Shown: piece after piece, positions 1 to 11,365 of the stretch
How positions within the stretch are numbered: the first letter of the stretch is position 1
How the letters are laid out: every line of letters begins with the position of its first letter
Assembly (NCBI RefSeq): GCF_020921035.1
Contig: NC_063155.1
Coordinates: 17,131,311-17,195,310 of the forward strand
Length of the DNA: 64,000 bases
Direction: 5' to 3'
From: Rhodamnia argentea
Lineage: Eukaryota; Streptophyta; Magnoliopsida; Myrtales; Myrtaceae
Program-made: the position numbers and the translations under genes
The notes under the pieces: generated by a model
The model's input: the letters and a program-made list of their open reading frames with translations, nothing else
Database searches by the model: none
Told to the model about the DNA's origin: nothing

Positions 1-344
1 AATTTGAAGTTTTGTACGGTCAAAATAATAATTTAGAGCAAATTTATTACAAGTGCGCCAATTTAAAATTTAATAATAAATGTAGATAGCTTTAGGGTGC
101 ATTTGTCTCGCGAAAAAAAAAAATGAACAGTTTGAAAGATATTTTCTTTGAAATGATCGCTTGAAATGGTTTGTAAATGAAAAACCCCTTTTCATTACGG
201 ATAACAATTTATGCCTAAATATTTTCATAAATCATGAAAATATCTTTTTGTTTATTCATTCTTATCGATAACACGGACAATTATTTTTCAAGGATTTTTT
301 TTTTCAGGGTCCAAATGGGGACCACGTGTCGTCGTTCCTGGTCA
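1..344. repeat. Direct repeat, copy A
   Basis: This AT-rich stretch is repeated with modest divergence at about 2200-2548. The shared block runs from a phrase like AATAATTTAGAGCAAATTTA through TAGATAGCTTTAGG and ends at CCACGTGTCGTC.TTCCTGGTCA in both places. Inside it are hairpin-like segments such as ATTTTCATAAATCATGAAAA that resemble the MITE at 36264. The left limit lies outside the window. No coding sequence is seen. It is probably a MITE plus flanking sequence duplicated together; the mechanism is inferred. Confidence 0.7.
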
Positions 345-500
345 TCATAGATCACACAGCAAGGGCATCAACTCATGATGCATCTCATATCACATAGTAG
401 GGGCATGTCAACTCATGATGCATCCTAGATTACACAATAGAAGCACCTCAACTCATAATGTATCCTAGATCACACAGCAGGAGCATCTCATATCATAGTC
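341..500. repeat. Four tandem copies of a 40-bp unit
   Basis: Units of exactly 40 bases begin at 341, 381, 421 and 461. Each has the frame CAT..(T)AGATCACACAG..GGGCATC.ACTCATGATG with scattered substitutions. The array begins where direct-repeat copy A ends and lies at one edge of the LTR-like piece that follows. It has no spacers, so it is a minisatellite, not a CRISPR-like array. Confidence 0.85.
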
Positions 501-866
501 CGATGGACATCATATCAATTCATTAATCAATACGCCAAGCCAAACGACTCATACCTTACACCACAACCATCGTATTAAGACTACACATGCAATTCGGCAT
601 GCAAAAGCCAATTCATTCAAGTCCACGCCAAAACTCAAACCATCTAACTTAGACCCGTCGGCCAAACTGGTCCAGATGTCACATACATTAGAACTCCAAT
701 CCGCCGACTATCACACATCGACACTCCCGTCCACTCAAACCGAATGACCACGCATCATTAGAACCTACATGCAACGACCGAAGCCCAAACACGAAGATCC
801 AATTTAGTCAATGCGTTCGGTTGGGACTCCTACACTGAAACCGTCCACATACAAAGGTCCAACGCA

Positions 867-1195
867 ACATGCGAAGATGATTCATACGTCACCTCGACTA
901 GACGAACCCCTACGTATCAACGGATCGTGCTAATTCAATCAATTCTAGCCACATGCAAGCCAAATAGTTCCTTCGCTCGGCCATGACAACCCAACGCCAA
1001 ACCTTCCGAAAGTGACATGCAAAGAAGACACGTACGTCACCTCAACTAGATGAAGTACTACCTATCAATGGATCATGCTAATTCAATCAATTCAAGCCAC
1101 ATGCAAATCAATAATTCCTTCATTCAAAGGAGCTCCATACCATTACTCGAATAGATGAACAACAACGTATCAATGGATCGTTCTGATTCAACCAA
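867..1195. repeat. Degenerate ~148-bp tandem repeat inside the LTR-like piece
   Basis: Phrases such as ACATGC.AAGA, ACGTCACCTC.ACTAGA and TATCAA.GGATC.TGCTAATTC recur from about 867 and again 148 bases later from about 1015. A shorter third partial copy is near 1140-1195. The region has no open reading frame of note. Confidence 0.6.
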
Positions 1196-1371
1196 TTTCA
1201 GAACCCACAACGCACGACGAATTCAGAGAAAACAAGAGGATAGAAAGCTCTAGAGGCTAGATAATCCACTTGCCTAGTCAATCCTGGCTTGTGCTTGAGC
1301 CTTGAGAGTGAAATCGTCTTCAATTCACCAAAGAAACAAGCTTGAATGAAGAAGAACTGAGAGGGAGAGAG

Positions 1372-1559
1372 TAGACATGGCCAAATAGAACCGGGGGCCC
1401 GGAACTGGCCCGTTGACCGGGCCCACGGTTCCGACTAGGAAGTGGAACCGGTCCTCAAGGGCCGGTTTCGACCCGTTTAAAAAAAAAATAAAAGGGCGGT
1501 TCCGGTTCCACCTTTTCTAGGAACCGGAACCGGTAATTCGGACGAACCGGCCACCTCTA
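1372..1559. mobile_element. Small non-autonomous hAT element (GGAACCGG family)
   Basis: The 188-bp element begins TAGACATGGCCA and ends GGCCACCTCTA, giving imperfect terminal inverted repeats of the hAT TAG..CTA type. It is flanked by a perfect 8-bp target duplication, GGAGAGAG, at 1364-1371 and 1560-1567. The interior is packed with GGTTCC/GGAACC/CCGG motifs. The larger hAT copy at 44492-60634 has the same end (TAGAGGTGGCCACGG) and the same subterminal motif style, so that element's transposase is a plausible driver (inference). Confidence 0.85.
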
Positions 1560-1934
1560 GGAGAGAGGGCGCCGAGAGCTAGAGAGAGAGTGTTCTCCTT
1601 AAGTGGGTTGCAAGAATGAAGAGGGAGAGAGAGAATTGGGGTATTTACAGGGGTAGAGGCGGTTGGGTGGGGGAGATGAGCTAGCCAAACCAATTTCGTA
1701 CAGACTAGCCCTCTAAGGACCAAAATAAATACCGATTTCCAACGGTCCTTCCCGCTCCATTAATGTCGCACCCGTTATTTCTTTTGGTTCGATAGCTACT
1801 GTGTCTCTAACTAAAGACCTCTTAAACATAATCATCGAGTATCGCCGTCAAAATTAATCTATTCCAGTCGTTAAACGGATAGGCGGGAATCGGGATGTCG
1901 CAGAATTGTCAGTTTGAGGATTTTCGTGAGATCA

Positions 1935-2275
1935 ATCTGATTTAACGGAAACTAACAAATGATAAAAATCACGACGAAGAAAAAATAAAGGGTAAATTTG
2001 TTATATGTTTAACAATTTATGATTTTTTATAGTAAAAAAAATTAATTTGAGGTAAATTTGTCATAGGTATACCAATTGGAGTTTTTCGTGGTAAAAAATA
2101 GCTTTGAGTAAATTTGTCACATGTGATGTGTACTAGTTTGGGATTTATACTAGTAAGAAAATAGTTTTGCATAAATTTATCACATGTATACCGGTTTGGA
2201 GTTTTGTGATGTTAAAAAATAATTTGAGATAAATTTATCACAAATGCATCAATTTAGAATTTTTTGCGATATTAA
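1935..2275. repeat. AT-rich tandem arm of a foldback-type repeat
   Basis: About five degenerate units of roughly 60-65 bp repeat the theme GGTAAATTTGTCA.A.GTATACC..TTTGGAGTTTTT.TGGTAAAAAA. The entry phrase AACGGAAACTAACAAATG also occurs in the foldback element at 10975-11355, where both arms are present. This looks like one arm of the same family. No coding potential. Confidence 0.6.
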
Positions 2276-2548
2276 TCATAAATAATAAATGTAGATAGCT
2301 TTAGGATGCATTTGTCTTGCGAAAAAATAAACAGTTTGGAAGATATTTTCTTTGAAACGATCGCTTGAAATGGTTTGTCAATGAACAACCCCTTTTCATT
2401 ACGGATAATAATTTATACCTAAATATTTTCATAAATCATGAAAGTATCTTTTTGTTTATTCATTCTTATCGATAACACGGACAATTAGTTTTAGAAGAAA
2501 TTTTTTTTCAGGGTCCAAATGGGGACCACGTGTCGTCATTCCTGGTCA
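2200..2548. repeat. Direct repeat, copy B
   Basis: This is the second copy of the block at 1-344, in the same orientation and about 2.2 kb away, ending at the same TTCCTGGTCA. Both copies carry the MITE-like core with TTTCATAAATCATGAAA. The copies differ by scattered substitutions and small indels, so the duplication is not recent. Confidence 0.7.
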
Positions 2549-4006
2549 ACACGTCACTTGATAGAATAAAGTATTCCTGGTCCATGTGTTATGATCTGCA
2601 TCCGTCGAGAACCGCATCCTCTCCACTTCCCCCCATTCGGTAAAAGCCGCCGCACACGGCGCCGACGCGGCCAGCCAAATTAAATATCCGACATAAACAA
2701 ATAAATATACACATATATAGATAAAATTAATATATTGCTGACCAAAAAATATATTGATTTGATAATCCACCATGCGATCGTCTACGCTTTTGAATTATCT
2801 TTGTTTCTAATTTTTCGGAATACATTTTGTTTTAAGTAGCCCCATTTTAATAACCAATTAATGAAATTGTATTTTTTTATTTTACTTTATCTATGATTGG
2901 TCGTGCGTGAAATATAATCAGATACTTGAACTTGCATCGTACCGAATCACCGCGACAGCCGTTGATGAGATGGCAATTTTAAAGAACTTGCATCCGTCGG
3001 GAGTTAAGGTGTCAAAATCAATCTGAAAAATAGAACCGAATCGCTAATAAATTCGAATTGCATTGAAAAGTTTATGTATTTTAGTTTCGTTCGATTTTCG
3101 ATTTAGGTAATTCTTAAAATAACAGCTCGCTTTTTTTCAGTTCGGATTTGGGAAAAATAATAAAAAAATATCGTCTTATCAAGGGGAAAAAAAAAGTGAT
3201 ATTTCTTTTCTTGTTCAAGAAGAAAAGAGAGGAATTGCATTGGAAATGGAAGAGTGTGAATAAGAATACGGGAAAAGGAAGCGTGGTCCCCACCGGCGCG
3301 ATTTTTTGGTGGTGGGTCCTGGTTCCGGTTCCGGTTCTGTTCTTATTTTTTGAGTCGTTGGAACGGAAATAGGTACGGTCCTTGCACGTTCATGTGGGAC
3401 CCTCCCTCCCCCTGTCCGTCCCGTCCCACCGTACACATCTTGCATCGCCCAACCCGCCGCCCACCAGGCGGCCGTGATCCCCTGCGGACCAACTCAGGAG
3501 CCCGTCGTCCCTTCTCCTCCACGTGCCCTGCATCTAGCCCGTTCCTCATCTGAACGATCTTTGCGAGGAGTCTTGGACTGGTCCCGTCTTTCAGCTAAGC
3601 TCAGTGGGGCCGCTCCGCATTGAATCACAAACGCACTCTCGCTTTCTCTCTCTCTCTATACCTACATTTCTCTCCCTCTACTCTCTCGGCAACTTCATCG
3701 CCATATCTAAACCAACTCCCGCTCCGTCGCCTGCTTCTCACTCGCCGATCTGAGCCATGAAATCCCCGCCGAGTAGCCGTCGTCCCGAAGCTCCTCCGCC
3801 TCTCCCTCCGTCCGATCACCACCCTCTCCTCCACCTCCGCCTCCTCTTCCTCTTTGTCCCCACCTAACCACTCTCTCCTCGCTCAACCACCGACGTTTCC
3901 CCGATCTTCTTCTTCTTCTTCTACTTCGAATCGTTTCATTTTCCCCAGGGTCTCTCTACGTCCCTCTCTCTCTCTCTCTGCCTATCTCTTGTTCTCTCAC
4001 TGTTTC
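2549..4006 (+). promoter_or_regulatory. Upstream region and leader of the F-box/LRR gene
   Basis: From 2549 to about 3270 the sequence is AT-rich with no recognised gene. From about 3300 it becomes GC-rich and then CT-rich, with CTCTCT runs near 3647-3675 and 3965-3982 typical of plant leaders. An ATG at 3854 is in frame with the gene and would add 51 Ser/Pro-rich residues; the ATG at 4007 fits the family better. No clear TATA box was identified. Confidence 0.5.
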
Positions 4007-7000
4007 ATGGCGTCGCTCGAGAGCTTGACGGAGGACTTGCTCGTCCGAATCTACAAGGGCCTCGCCTCCAACGCCGATCGCAAGTCGTGGCGGCTCGTGT
4101 GCCGCGAATTCCACCGGATCGACTCCCTCACGCGCTCCTCCCTCCGGGTCCTGCGCGTCGAGTTCCTCCAGTCTCTCCTCGCCAACTACCCTCGCCTCGA
4201 CACGCTGGACCTCTCCGTCTGTCCTCGGATTGACGACGGCGCCATCTCGCTGGTGTTGAGTCGGAACTCGCCGAGCGTGTTCCGGCGCGTCTCCCCTCTA
4301 TTGCCTCCGGGTCGCGATTCGCTGAGCTGGACTCGGGGCCTGAGGAAGCTGATACTGAGTCGGTCCTCCGGGTTGGGGTACCACGGTCTGGAGCAGGTGA
4401 TAAGGGCGTGCGCTTATCTGGAGAGCGTCGACGTGTCGTACTGTTGCGGGTTCGGGGACCGGGAGGCGGCGGCGCTGTCGTGCGGGGAGAGGCTGAGGGA
4501 AGTGGCGATGGACAAGTGCTTGGGAGTGACTGACGTTGGGTTGGCCAAGATCGCTGTGGGTTGTGGGAGGTTGGAGAAGGTGAGCTTGAAGTGGTGCATG
4601 GAGATTAGTGATTTAGGGGTGGATCTATTGTGCAAGAAGAGCGTGGGCTTGAAGTTCCTCGATTTGTCTTATCTTAAGGTTCGCTTCTTTTGATTCTTCA
4701 CTCTCGTTTCAAATTTTAGAAAGCCAAATATGCTGTTCCTGGATATGGTTGTCTACTTGGCTGGCGATGCCTTCAAATTTATCCGATCAAATCACCAATG
4801 CTCAATTTCGTGAAATGTGTCTGATTTGTTGGATTTTATTAACTCTAAATTTTTCGATGTAGAAGGTTTCCATTTTTAGTGGTGCTTAAGGAGATCCCTT
4901 TTTTAGTATTATCTGTTGTGCGATTTCTGAAGGTGTCGACTTTAGGATCAAGAGTCCCCTTGCCAGTTGCCCCGTTTGTGTGGGTTGGTTGAAATTGGGA
5001 AGATTTTATGTTATGCTCTCTCTCACTACTCTTCTCTCTTCCTGGTTTGTTGCTTCTTGCATCATCTATGCTAGGAGTAGATGCTTGTGAATAAGAGATG
5101 CAGGTTGGACCTGGTTCATGGATAAGATTGTGCTTTAAGATGTAATTTTGAATCTGAATGGCGGGCTTTGCTTTTCTCTAGATCAGTGGATGCCTTTGTA
5201 TTTCAGGAATTTTAAGAGATGATATATCATGAAGTGCAATGCATTTTTGCTTAAGGATTTTCTTTCTCGGTGTTTCTGATTGTGCTTTTTTTCCAAACTT
5301 CCACCTCTGAGCTACCTTAGGTTACAAACAATTCCCTGCGATCGATTGGATCTCTACCAAAGTTGGAAGTTTTGGCTTTGGTGGGTTGTTCTCTCATTGA
5401 CGACGCTGGATTACAGTTCCTCGGGGATGGATGCCCTTTGTTGCGGGTAATGGTTGTTGCACGTGAATAATGCTCATTTTTAGGATGATGGAAAGTTTTA
5501 CAGGTCCATAATGCTAAGGGGTGACTTTGATGCTTGCAGGTCATTGACATGTCGAGGTGCAATGGCATCAGTTCTTCTGGTTTGGTCTCTGTTGTTAAAG
5601 GACATGAATATCTCGTGCATCTTAATGCAAGTTGCAGCTTGACGGTTAGTGGTTTCTCCAGCTTCACGACTCATGCATCTCGCTCTGTGTTTGTGTGCTT
5701 TTTACAGTAAATTTCATCGTCAATATGGACATGTGAACAGGAATGCTCTTCAAGCCTTCTCCACTGCTTCAAAGATTGGAAGAATCTGAATACCATTAAA
5801 ATTGACGGGGCTCGAGTTTCAGACTCTGTTTTAAAAACCTTAAGCAATTGCACGGCATTGGTGGAAATTGGACTAGGCAAGTGCATAGGGGTGACAAACC
5901 TGGGGCTCATGCACCTCGTCTCTGGCTGTGTTAACTTGAGGGTCCTTGACATGACATGTTGCCATTCCATAACTGATGCAGCAATTTTTGCTATATCAGA
6001 TTCTTGCCGCAACCTAACATGTCTGAAGTTAGAATCTTGCAATATGATCACTGAGAAGAGTCTCTATTACCTTGGATCATTTTGTTTGCTACTTGAGGAG
6101 ATTGATCTTACTGATTGTGGCAGCATAAACGATGCAGGTAAGTTGGGAAAATTTCGAAAACCAAAGAAACCGCACATTCTTTGTAATTCCTGTTAGCATG
6201 TAATTTCCTTACTTATGGCTGACTGTCAAGTACTTCAGTTTGTCAAAGCATGTCTTCGCCTTTCTGCTTCTTGCACAATTCTGCTTTTGTTGTATATTAG
6301 TGCATCTTTTTCTTTCTGAAATTCCTGTTTGACTGTTGAAACTTTCTCTGTTCAACACCATTGATTAGGTCCTCCCGTTCTCCTGCAGGACTTGAATATC
6401 TTTCTAATTGTTTGGAACTTTCATGCTTAAAGCTGGCACTATGCCCAGCTATATCTGACAAAGGATTAGGTCATATTGCCTCTAAATGCAGGAAGATCCG
6501 TGAGATCGATCTTTACCGGTAATATTTTGACACCGGTTAGATTTTCCTTTTGACTTGTATTAGCTGTAAAAAAATCTTAAAGCATCTTTAATATGGACTG
6601 TAGCTGTACTGGGATTGGAGACGATGCAGTAGCTGCTCTATCAAGCAGTTGCAAGAAGCTGAGGCGGCTCAATTTGTCATACTGCTCTGATGTTACAGAC
6701 AGAGGGATGGAATATCTTGGCCAATTAGAAGAACTTTGGGACCTAGAGATGCGTGGGCTTACCAATGTGACTGGTGCTGGTTTGATGGCACTTGCAGCTG
6801 GATGCAAGAGACTGGCTGATTTAGACATGAAATACTGTGGAAATGTTGATGATTCTGGCTTCTGGGCACTTGCCTACCACTCACACAACTTGCGACAGGT
6901 ACAGTTGCCGCCAGAGCTCTAAAAGTTAACTTTCATCATAACAATTTTATAAGGAATGTTAAGAGTATAAAAGTAAAGCCTTGAGGGAGATAACTTCCTA

Positions 7001-8253
7001 GATGTTTGAAAATGTACCATTTCGTGGAAACGTGAGGGTCAATGCGATCTTCCTCAGATTTTCAACATGCTATCAAGTAATTTAGTGCACTCTTACGAGC
7101 ATTTCGTGTCTCATAATTTCTCAGATCTAACATGTGGTAAAATTCATGAAAACCCATCGACTTCTCTTCATTTTCAACTTTGTCCACTTTATCATGACAA
7201 CTCCCTTGTTTATCTAGAGAAGCGCTGCCTGTGAAAAGTAAAATTTTCACAAATAGGACATGGATAGTTAATATCCTTCTCCTATTGCTTTAAGTCAGCT
7301 ATTCTATCAGCCAAAAAATAAAAAGAAGTCAGCTGTTCTCAGTAGTTAGTGTACCGCATTGAAACTATAGAAAAGATGGTTGGTTTTCCGATATCAAACT
7401 TTTTTCATTCCCCTTTCATTGTCATTTTTTGGCTAGAAACCGTCACATTAGTAGCCTAAACTAGTAAAGGAGAGAGACGGTTGGTTACATCAGTATCCTT
7501 GACTAGAAACAAAGAGCAGGGGTGCAACTGACCTGCTACTGTCACTCTATGCTCAATGATAAATCAAGAACCATCGACAATTAAAGAAGTGAACTATGTT
7601 ATGCTTTCCCATTTCCTACGTGTCCCTTTGATTGTCACTTGTCAACCTTCATTCTAAATGTTAAAATTTGCCATTCTATATCTAACAGCACAAATAATCT
7701 GTCATCTCATCTGTAAAACATCGAACCCCCATCTCTTGACAATTGTTAAATACTTGTTAAAAGGTGAGGCAAATTCCCTCCACATGCTCTTACAACCAAA
7801 CAATTTATAGCCTGCTTACCTCCATGAATATTACATAAAAGCTAACCTCGAAAATGAAAGCTCCTTACCTAATAAGGCTGAAGAACGGTTCCATTATTTA
7901 TTGTTCAAGAGCTGCTAGGTAGGCCTGAATATTGTGTCGGTTCTAATTAGTTCTTTAATTTGCCGAATGGGTGATCTTATGGTGCTCAACTTCTACGCAT
8001 GTGGCAGATAAACTTAGGCTACTGCAACATCTCTAACATGGGGCTGTGCATGGTGCTGAGCAACTTGACACGCCTGCAGGATGTGAAGTTGGTGCATCTC
8101 AACAAAGTGACAGTTGAAGGCTTTGAGCTTGCCCTTCGGTCGTGCTGGGTCAGGATGAAAAAGGTCAAGTTGCTTGCTGCTTTAAGATTCAAGCTTTCCT
8201 CAGATGTACGCGAGATGTTGCGTGCTAGAGGCTGCAACATAAGATGGGATTAG
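4007..8253 (+). CDS. FBL3: F-box/LRR-repeat protein, FBL3-type (At5g01720-like)
   Basis: Coding exons by frame and GT-AG sites: 4007-4678, 5321-5446, 5540-5644, 5741-6137, 6389-6518, 6604-6898 and 8008-8253. They total 1971 nt, or 656 residues. The N-terminus carries an F-box (LTEDLLVRIYKGL, then WRLVCREFHRIDS, residues about 5-45). The rest is Cys-containing LRRs of the C-x-x-(I/L)-(T/S)-D-x-G-L type. The C-terminus GCNIRWD matches the GCRIRWD I recall for Arabidopsis FBL3. F-box proteins of this kind act as substrate adaptors in SCF (SKP1-CUL1-F-box) ubiquitin ligases, with the LRRs binding the target; the target is unknown. Intron 6 is long (about 1.1 kb). I see no frame break. The start was chosen at 4007 because homology begins there. 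Confidence 0.93.
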
Positions 8254-8936
8254 TAGTCAGATCACACCTAGAAGAATCATGTGCTCGGTATCGAAAATCA
8301 AGCGTACCTCACATAGTTTCCACAATTTGATGCGCCCTAGAGCAGCTCGACTGGTGTATTAAGCAGTCTATATTAGACTTAACTATAGCTTATTGTGCTG
8401 CACAAAGATCAGACTCACTCAACCATTGCCCTTGCCGACAATTGGGATGCAGAAACGGGTACACCTTCCTTTGGGGTTTTGGAAGCAATTTGTACTTGGA
8501 ACTCTTGCTTTATCTGAACTGATAAACTTACGTATAAATCACCCTGATTTCAAGGATCTCAGCCTTGTTAATGTCATCAAGTTTCAAAGTTGCTTCTACG
8601 AACCCTTTGAATAAATTCGGTTCCAGTTAAACCATGGCACATCAGCACTTAATGCTTTTAAACAGGAAGCCGCCGCAAAGGCTCGGAGGATCGCTTGTTG
8701 GGTGCACCAAGCAGTGTACAAAGGCAGGGCATCTGTAAACAAAACGTGACTTCCTCCTGAGAAAAAGCACAAGGGAAGGTAAATGCAAGGCTCCAAAAGA
8801 CGAACCCTTTCCTTTCAGACCAAACAATCCGACCACTTTCTCAAACTATATACATAAGCAAATTCTCTGTTCACGTTCCGATGACCACCAGTTGCTTTTT
8901 TCCATTCTCCTTCCAGCTTTCAGATAGCCAGCAGCA
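8254..8936 (+). promoter_or_regulatory. 3' flank of F-box gene and promoter of pectinesterase 1
   Basis: This is 683 bases with no supported gene. The first part is the presumed 3' UTR of the F-box gene. A TATA-like CTATATACAT at about 8846-8855 lies some 85 bases before the pectinesterase ATG and is a reasonable core promoter. Short open frames here on both strands have no family resemblance. Confidence 0.5.
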
Positions 8937-10672
8937 ATGGCCTTAGTGAACTCCCTCCTCATCCTCATTCTCTTACCACCCCTTGGTGTTCTGTCCCAAG
9001 CAGCCTCCTCTAAAGAACAGACACTTCACATTCAAGCCTTGCTTCCCCAAGTCTGCAAGGACGTCGAAGACCAAAGCTCATGCCTCCTAAACGTGCAGGC
9101 CGAGCTCGATAACGCAGGGCCTCCCAATTCCATTTCAGTCCTTAGCGCCGCGCTTCAAGCCACTCTCCACGAAGCGAGAGCGGCCATTGAGTCGATCACG
9201 AAGTTCACAGCCCTGTCTGTGAGCTACCGTGAACAAGTCGCGATTGAGGACTGTAAGGAACTGCTAGATTTCTCCATCTCGGAGATCGCTTGGTCTGTGG
9301 GAGTGATGAAAAATATTCAAGCTGGCTCGGAGAACAGCCACTCTGGCGGGAACCTGAAAGCGTGGCTCAGCGCCGCGCTGAGCAACCAAGACACGTGCCT
9401 CGAGGGCTTCGAGGGCACGGACGGGCGCCTGGAGAATTTCATCAGGGGGAGCTTGAAGCAAGTCACACAGCTCATCGGGAATGTGTTGACTATGTATTCT
9501 CAATTGCACACTTTACCGTTCCCGACGCCTCGTACCAACTCCAGTGACGGGAACCCGGAGTTTCCGGCATGGATGACGGAAGGCGATCAGGAGCTGCTCA
9601 AGGCAAGTCCGGTTGGCATGCATGTAGATGCCGTCGTCGCGTCGGATGGGAGCGGACATTACCGCACCATCACGGACGCAGTCATCGAAGCTCCAAGCTA
9701 TAGCAACAGGAGGTACATCATATATATCAAGAAGGGTGTTTATAGCGAGAACGTTGACTTGAAGAAGAAGAAAACGAACATCATGTTTGTCGGAGATGGC
9801 ATCGGAGCCACCATCGTCACCGGTAATCGAGATTTTATGCAGGGATGGACGACCTTTAGGACTGCTACTGTTGGTAAGTAACCTAATTATTAGATGCAAT
9901 ATGTTTCGATCTCAAATCATTCGATTTGAACATTAACATTGTGGCGAAAATGAAGTGAATCTAATAACTAACCACTATCTCTCGCATTATCACGATTGTA
10001 GCGGTGTCCGGCAAGGGGTTCATAGCCAGGGACATGACCTTCCGCAACACGGCGGGGCCGCAGAACCACCAGGCGGTGGCGCTCCGTGTCGACTCGGATC
10101 AGTCCGCGTTCTACCGATGCAGCATGGAGGGCTACCAGGACACGCTCTATGCCCACTCCCTACGCCAGTTCTACCGTGAGTGCGACGTCTACGGCACCAT
10201 CGACTTCATCTTCGGGAACGGCGCGGCGGTCCTCCAGAACTGCAGGATATTTACCAGAGTGCCCCTGCCCCTCCAAAAGGTGACCATCACGGCACAGGGA
10301 AGGAAAAGCCCCGACCAGAGCACCGGGTTCTCAATCCAAGACTCTTACGTTTTGGCCACCCAGCCCACTTACCTCGGCAGGCCATGGAAGCAGTTCTCCA
10401 GGACCGTCTTCCTCAACACGTACATGAGCAGTCAGGTCCAGCCGAGAGGCTGGCTCGAGTGGTACGGCGACTTTGCTCTCGGCACGTTGTGGTACGGCGA
10501 GTACCGGAACTACGGGCCCGGCGCCTCGCTCTCTGGCCGCGTCACGTGGCCCGGCTACCACATCATCCGCGACGCCGCGACGGCCGGCTTCTTCACGGTC
10601 CGACGGTTCATCGACGGGACCGCGTGGCTGCCGGCCACCGGGGTCAGGTTCAGTGCCGGATTGAGCAATTGA
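8937..10672 (+). CDS. Pectinesterase with N-terminal PMEI domain (type I PME), no RRLL site
   Basis: Two exons, 8937-9873 and 10002-10672, encode 535 residues. Residues 1 to about 22 form a signal peptide. A PMEI-like pro-domain follows (Cys pairs, then LSNQDTCLEGF near 155-165). The CE8 pectin methylesterase domain starts at VVASDGSGHYRTI. Family motifs are all present: GVYSEN (about 267), QAVALR (336), YQDTLY (about 357; Gln and Asp catalytic), TIDFIFG (Asp about 380) and YLGRPW (Arg about 439). The enzyme removes methyl esters from cell-wall homogalacturonan. Between the domains, where most type I PMEs have a basic subtilase-cleavage motif (R-R/K-L-L), this one reads GDQELLK, so processing may differ. 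The intron falls after the ATV codons, a conserved PME position. Confidence 0.95.
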
Positions 10673-10974
10673 AAGTCCTTTAATGTAGACAGAGGTGTCA
10701 TGTGTACTTCTAAGGGGTAAAATAGACTTTAGCAGCATGTGGTCTAACTTTTTACTTTGTCTTTCTTTCTGTTGATTGCGACCCAAGTGTTCCATTTATA
10801 CGACAAAAAACCTAGGAATGTATTAATTTGCGTACATTATATAATAAATGTTACCTATTACATTTATCCCGTCTCTCCACTCTAAACGATTTTTAATTAA
10901 GCGAGCATTTCTTTCGTTCACCGGTTTTCAATTTCCTTAGCATCACTAGGAGGACTAGCGCGAGTGTAATGTGT
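10673..10974. other. 3' flank of pectinesterase 1
   Basis: This is AT-rich sequence after the stop codon, including the presumed 3' UTR and polyadenylation region (AATAAATG near 10843). No gene or clear mobile element is seen in this part. Confidence 0.4.
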
Positions 10975-11355
10975 ACCAACTCCTTTCCTTTTTAATTATG
11001 TTAATATCACGAAAAATTATAAATTAGTACACTTTCCAAATTAATTTTCGCCAACCAAAAAATCCAAAAGTAATACAAATTTACTTCAAATTAATTTTTT
11101 AACCACAAAAAACTCTAAATCGGTACACCTGTAATAATTTCTCTTTAGTTTCCATTGAATTAGATTAATAAGACAAAAAATCTCAAAACTAATACATCTA
11201 TAACAAACGGAGGGTAAAAACCCATATATTTAACGAAAACTAACAAATGGTAAAATTTAACACAGGTATACTAGTTTGGGATTTTTTTATGGTAAAAAAA
11301 TTAATTTGATATAAATTTATCAAATGTGTACAAATTGAAATTTTTGTGGTATTAA
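10975..11355. repeat. Foldback (long inverted-repeat) element
   Basis: The left half carries complements of the theme (AAAATTATAAATTAGTACAC, AAAAACTCTAAATCGGTACACC). The right half carries the direct theme (GGTATACTAGTTTGGGATTTTT, GTGTACAAATTGAAATTTTT). The centre lies near 11175-11215, between TTAGTTTCCATTG and AACGAAAACTAACAAATGG. It is therefore a hairpin-forming repeat whose arms consist of ~60-bp degenerate units. The same theme forms a single arm at 1935-2275. Confidence 0.6.
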
Positions 11356-11365
11356 GATCCATATT

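Larger units (their letters stand above)
345..1902 (-). mobile_element. LTR-like fragment, probably a solo or partial plant LTR
   Basis: Read on the minus strand, it starts TGCGACATCCCGATTCCCGC, which resembles the usual TGTGACATCCCG start of many plant Ty3-type LTRs. About 250 bases in comes a TATA-like TGTAAATACCCC followed by a CT-rich leader, as in an LTR promoter. No gag or pol is adjacent, so a solo or partial LTR is inferred. The far end is uncertain; I place it at the 40-bp tandem array. A small hAT element sits inside. The family cannot be fixed from sequence alone, and the element is a fossil. Confidence 0.5.

Noticed and set aside
341-500. CRISPR-like array
   Set aside because: The units are contiguous with no spacers, and the genome is a plant nuclear genome. 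It is a minisatellite.
3854-4006. 51-residue N-terminal extension of the F-box protein
   Set aside because: It is in frame, but Ser/Pro/Leu-rich from a CT-rich leader and without family similarity. The ATG at 4007 aligns with the family start.
9290-10795. Open frames overlapping pectinesterase 1 on both strands
   Set aside because: They are shadows of the GC-rich coding exons with no family resemblance.
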